A stretch of DNA of 64,000 nt. It comes from Tethya wilhelma (Eukaryota > Porifera > Demospongiae > Tethyida > Tethyidae). Below the pieces are notes generated by a model. The model ran no database searches. It was not told where the DNA came from and saw nothing but the letters and a program-made list of their open reading frames with translations. The first letter of the stretch is position 1; every line of letters starts with the position of its first letter. Positions 60,497 to 64,000 of this stretch are shown piece after piece. Position numbers and translations under genes: made by a program. The stretch covers positions 4,998,715 through 5,062,714 of the forward strand of contig CAXIPT010000007.1 of the NCBI GenBank assembly GCA_964030475.1, given 5' to 3'.

Positions 60497-62934
60497 GCTG
60501 CAGCTGCCTACATGAACAATACTAAAGTATTCACAAATTTCTAAACCACATGCCACGCACCAGGAAATCAAAATCCCAAAACAACAACAACTACTTCCAA
60601 TACCTGAATGATGATGTGGAAGATAAACCAGACAATGGAGTTCTTACACTTGAACACCTGAGCCACAACAACTCCCAATGGAAAGAGAAGACCAAACGCC
60701 AGAAACATAAGTAGTCCATGCAAGTGAGGATAGCTGAACCAAACATTGTTGCACCCAATCTCTGTAGTTTCAGAAACGTCTCCAGAAAGTGTCCACAAAT
60801 CATTCATATAAGTGCCATTACTATTAAATTTTAGAAGAAAAAAAAGTCAAAAACTGAAAAAAAAGTATAGTATAAGACATTATAATAATATAGTATGTCT
60901 CTTATAGGTCCATTATGCATGGTGTATGCCAAACCTCAAACATAATCCTCCAAACATGTAAATGATTCCATTAGGAGCAGCTGCCATCACTAACTCTGAC
61001 CTCCTTGCAGGAAAAACACCACCCTCAGCCTGGAAACAATGAAAACGAGAGTAATAATTATACCTATAAACAAAACCTTATAGTTGGTATGTTTTAAAGT
61101 AATTTAGGGTTTCCCAATAAACTGAGAATGGTGCTTATATATTATAAATGACGTAAAACAACATACTTACCTCTACTTGGTATCGCTTCCACTCACTCTG
61201 TGAGGCATCAAAAACAAACACTTCACTCTCTTCATATGGAGCATTTGGAGTCTAAGGAAAGAGGTTTTGAATTAAAACAAGAAGCCAAAAAGGATTATGA
61301 TTATAATATGATCAATTTAAAAAAACAACTTAATTGACATGATCATACAATATACCCTTACGCATCATGAATGATGTTAGCAACCATTTTATTATATACA
61401 GGAGAAAATCAGATCGATTGTATGACATTCAATTTTTCGTCTTCAGTTTAACTTAGTCACATTGACCAACTTTAGTAAAGTATATAAATCGAATATTGGT
61501 ACAATTAGTTCAGTGTATACGTATCTGTCATTAATTTTCTGTTATAACAGTTGTGGGAATGTGGGTGGTTTTAGTTAAAACGTCTTCCAACTATAATGGA
61601 ATTAGAATTGATCAGACCATGCATGCATGCATGCATGCAAAAAAAAAAAGGAAAAAAAAAAGAAAATAGAAAAAGGGGTCATGAATAAGCCATTATGTGC
61701 AGCAAAACCTTACAGAAAGAAGCTGCATAGAGAAGCCAGGATCTTCAGTCCCTCCATAAAGCACAGCCTTTCCTGAGTCATTAGAGAGGGCAGCCATGGC
61801 TCCGTAGGCTCTTGGAGTCATACAACGATTGAGCTCCTTCCAAGAGCTTGTGTTGTTGTTGAAGAACCACGTGTCATCAGATGGACAGGGACCACCACCT
61901 CTGCCTCCACTATATAAAGTATGTGTGCATGTGCACATATATTGTAACTGATTATTTCATATACATACAATTGCACACATAATGAGAGGAAATATATAGC
62001 TCAAGCAAGCATATATTTACTATGAATAATTTATAGGGATATCATGGCAACCATTGTACCATATTATTGCATGGCTAGTGCTGTGTAGAGTACATTAACC
62101 TTACGTATACAATCAATAACATGCACTACAAGTATAAAAATCAGTTGATGATTTACATCCTTCGTATCCTTACAAATTAAGAAAGGCATACATCATGCAG
62201 ATCAAACTAGTCAACTTGCACGCATGTCACATACGTACTTCATGCAGCCTCCAGCTATGACAAGACCATAGTCAGCGATGACAGCAGAAGACTGCAAGCA
62301 CCTTCCATGAGGATTCAACGGCATGAATTGGTTACCGGGAGATGGCTGTCTGTAAACTACCTGCCAAGTTGCTGTTGTTGGAGAGGAGAAGACAAGCTTG
62401 TATGTATCTATGTAACGTGAGGCCAATGGAGTTGTCTTATCAGTGAAACCACCTCCAATCCAGAGAATGTTGGTTTCTCCAAAAGCTGCTCCAAAGTGTC
62501 CACCATAACGAAAACCGGGACCAGTTCCCTCAGGTTCAATCTGCACCCACTCCATAGTTGAGAATCGAAATGCCCAAACATCTTCATATTCATCGTCATA
62601 GATTCCGTGAGTCACTACAAACAGACTCTCTCCATCTACTACCACAACTCCAAAGTAGCCTAGCCCTCGGGTTACAGGTGTTGGCTGCGTCACTTGCACT
62701 TGACTCCAGTTACCAGAAGCAATGTCAAATATCCACGTATCGTTGGTACCACCGAAACCGCTAAATAGAATCAGTTGGTTACCCAGTGGGTCGTACCCCA
62801 AAGAAGCAGCACTCCTGGCACTAGGTTGAGCTAAGTTCACCTCCCGTTTCTACTTTTCTCCAGCGTAGTCCTTGCGATGCAACACAAGGTAGTAACACAG
62901 CAAGTGCACAAACAACAGCAATAGATGCCTTCAT
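59883..62934 (-). CDS. Kelch-propeller cytochrome b561 protein, with apparent frameshift
   Basis: Exons: 62239-62934, 61714-61909, 61171-61251, 60935-61029, 60604-60820, 60287-60423 and 59883-60159, all joined in phase. The signal peptide (MKASIAVVCALAVLLPCVAS) is followed by about five kelch-like repeats with GG doublets (LFSGFGGTNDTWIFD; VLYGGTEDPG; IIYMFGGL) and five hydrophobic helices. Four His fit cytochrome b561 haem ligands (PHLHGLLMF, FHIIIQ, HPHAIIG, WFHRCYG). Predicted role: a haem-binding transmembrane electron carrier with an extracellular propeller of unknown partner. In exon 1 the frame changes at about 62840-62846, because reading straight on meets TAG at about 62826-62828. 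This is a one-base indel by sequence error or mutation. The N at 60428 lies in an intron. Confidence 0.78.
60428..60492. repeat. AG microsatellite with gap
   Basis: (AG)n tract starting at the N at 60428, in the intron before exon 60287-60423. Confidence 0.9.
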
Positions 62935-63032
62935 GATGATTTCAGTTAGTTTTTACCGCCCAATGAATGAATAAGCTGATCGAAACAATGGCCGGGTGGA
63001 TAATAATAAGGGCGTTGTCTATCGCGGAATGT

Positions 63033-63044
63033 CGCGCATGCGCA
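63033..63044. promoter_or_regulatory. NRF1-like palindrome upstream of the kelch-b561 gene
   Basis: CGCGCATGCGCA, 99 bp before the ATG at 62934. It is the same motif as in front of the TRIM genes. Confidence 0.5.
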
Positions 63045-63089
63045 GAATTTCCCGCCAGAGAATTACGTAGAAAGTGCATTCAGAAACTC

Positions 63090-63230
63090 CCAGTAGGCTC
63101 TCAACTCATGCAAGTGAGGATGATAAATCTAAAAGTGAATTAAGATCTCTTAACTTGAAAATTAACAATGTGAATGTGTGTGTATTACTTTGAAATAAAG
63201 AATGTTTACATCAGTAACATTATGCAGTAA
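63090..63230 (+). pseudogene. Decayed copy of the armadillo gene's last exon and 3' UTR
   Basis: 'ctctcaactcatgcaagtga', 'aaatctaaaagtgaa' and 'tttgaaataaagaatg' follow the same order as in 59440-59625, with indels that break the frame. It marks the left edge of a tandem duplication that also produced the second kelch-b561 copy. Confidence 0.7.
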
Positions 63231-63425
63231 ATAATACACTTAAAAAAAAAAGAAAGGAAAAAAAAGGAAAAAAGAAAAAAAGAAATAATGCTATGGACTA
63301 ATGGTTAATTCATACTAACATACAAATGCAATCATATTCAAACAAAGTTCTTTTAAAAAATCTCACGTCTATATTTCACTTGTACACAAGTACACAGACA
63401 CCACCCCTCGGCGCGGCCAGCCAGC

Positions 63426-63702
63426 TCACTTCATTTCAATGTGAGTACCAACACCACCCTCATCTGTGCCACAGCAGAAGCGAATGATGCGGATAATGTT
63501 GATGATGATGAAACTGATCACCCAAACACAGAGCAGAATGATCCACACCACCCATACAGCCAATGGGGGCACAATCAAAAACACGCCCAGGGTCACTTGA
63601 GTGAATCCCAGAAGGAGGACAAAGAAACCATAGCACCTGTGAAACCACTCCCAACAGATACGGTACTTTGATTTCGCTCTGTCTTTCTTGATGTGAGGAC
63701 GG
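63426..63702 (-). CDS. Last exon of a second kelch-b561 gene (rest beyond window)
   Basis: 277 bp, the same length and phase as exon 59883-60159. Acceptor TAG|CCGTCCTCAC. Encodes RPHIKK, KYRICWEWFHRCYGFFVLLL and ends EGGVGTHIEMK. It differs by a few substitutions clustered near the end (IIRFCCGTDEGG against VIFYFCHPDESG). It keeps the His of WFHRCYG. Bases 63703-64000 look like its upstream intron. Confidence 0.8.
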
Positions 63703-64000
63703 CTACATGAGTGAGAAGAAATGGAACGAAATCATGATGACATTAAATTGACATCATGCATGACCTTATATAGGCCTTCTCTATAGCTATACCATAGATC
63801 GGGAAATTTTCGATGGTAAAATATTTCACCTGTTAAATTTTTACGTAGTTTAACTATAACTAAACTACGCGTAAACTACTTGCAAGATTTACAAATACTA
63901 TATTATGTGTGCCACCTATATAGACAAGGCCTGAGTACAAATCTTTATGCATAAAAAACATGAATTAAATTTAACAAACTAAAGGCTTGAGTTGAGTTAC

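Overview
The window is metazoan nuclear DNA and most likely comes from a sponge (demosponge). The evidence is GT-AG introns of 50-100 bp up to several kb, AT-rich compact intergenic DNA, microsatellites, MITEs and tRNA-like SINEs. Its protein families are characteristic: TRIM/RBCC proteins with filamin-like and MIB/HERC2-like ends, right-handed beta-helix multi-pass membrane proteins, and a secreted cysteine-rich family also known from sponges and cnidarians. The species is an inference. The assembly has N gaps at 6495, 11126, 13676, 22537-22559, 32988, 51040, 57263 and 60428. Several of them cut genes or coincide with duplicated sequence.

Layout. At 0.5-9.3 kb, two tandem minus-strand genes encode beta-helix proteins with a polytopic membrane end; the second is cut by a gap. 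At 10.8-12.2 kb lies a small two-exon gene with a possible N-myristoylation start. At 12.5-28.5 kb, seven tandem minus-strand TRIM-like E3 ligase genes fall into three subfamilies. Six of them have a readable start region, and each of those carries an NRF1-like palindrome just upstream. One member is cut by a gap and another has a stop at codon 5. A 1.57-kb inverted-repeat-bounded interval with the 3' exons of an unknown gene sits inside the cluster.

From 28.7 to 57.3 kb, one large minus-strand gene of about 41 exons encodes a Domino-type SWR1/INO80-family ATPase. It joins an SRCAP-like front half to a p400-like SANT and Gln-rich tail, and it has an apparent alternative Ser-rich last exon. 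A 7.9-kb intron of this gene holds four intronless plus-strand genes (38.1-45.6 kb) for secreted cysteine-rich proteins, interspersed with two MITEs. A duplicated copy of one Domino exon lies next to the fourth nested gene, whose C-terminus is chimeric.

At 57.3-59.5 kb, the plus-strand 3' half of an armadillo-repeat gene resembling RAP1GDS1 (SmgGDS) is head to head with the Domino gene across a gap. At 59.9-62.9 kb, a minus-strand gene encodes a signal peptide, kelch propeller and cytochrome b561 protein with one apparent frameshift. A second copy of its last exon (63.4-63.7 kb) and a decayed piece of the armadillo gene's last exon show that this end is a tandem duplication.

The ubiquitin-ligase array, surface/secreted families and repeated tandem duplication suggest a fast-evolving accessory region around conserved housekeeping genes (Domino, SmgGDS). 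Roles of the lineage-specific families are inferred from domains only.
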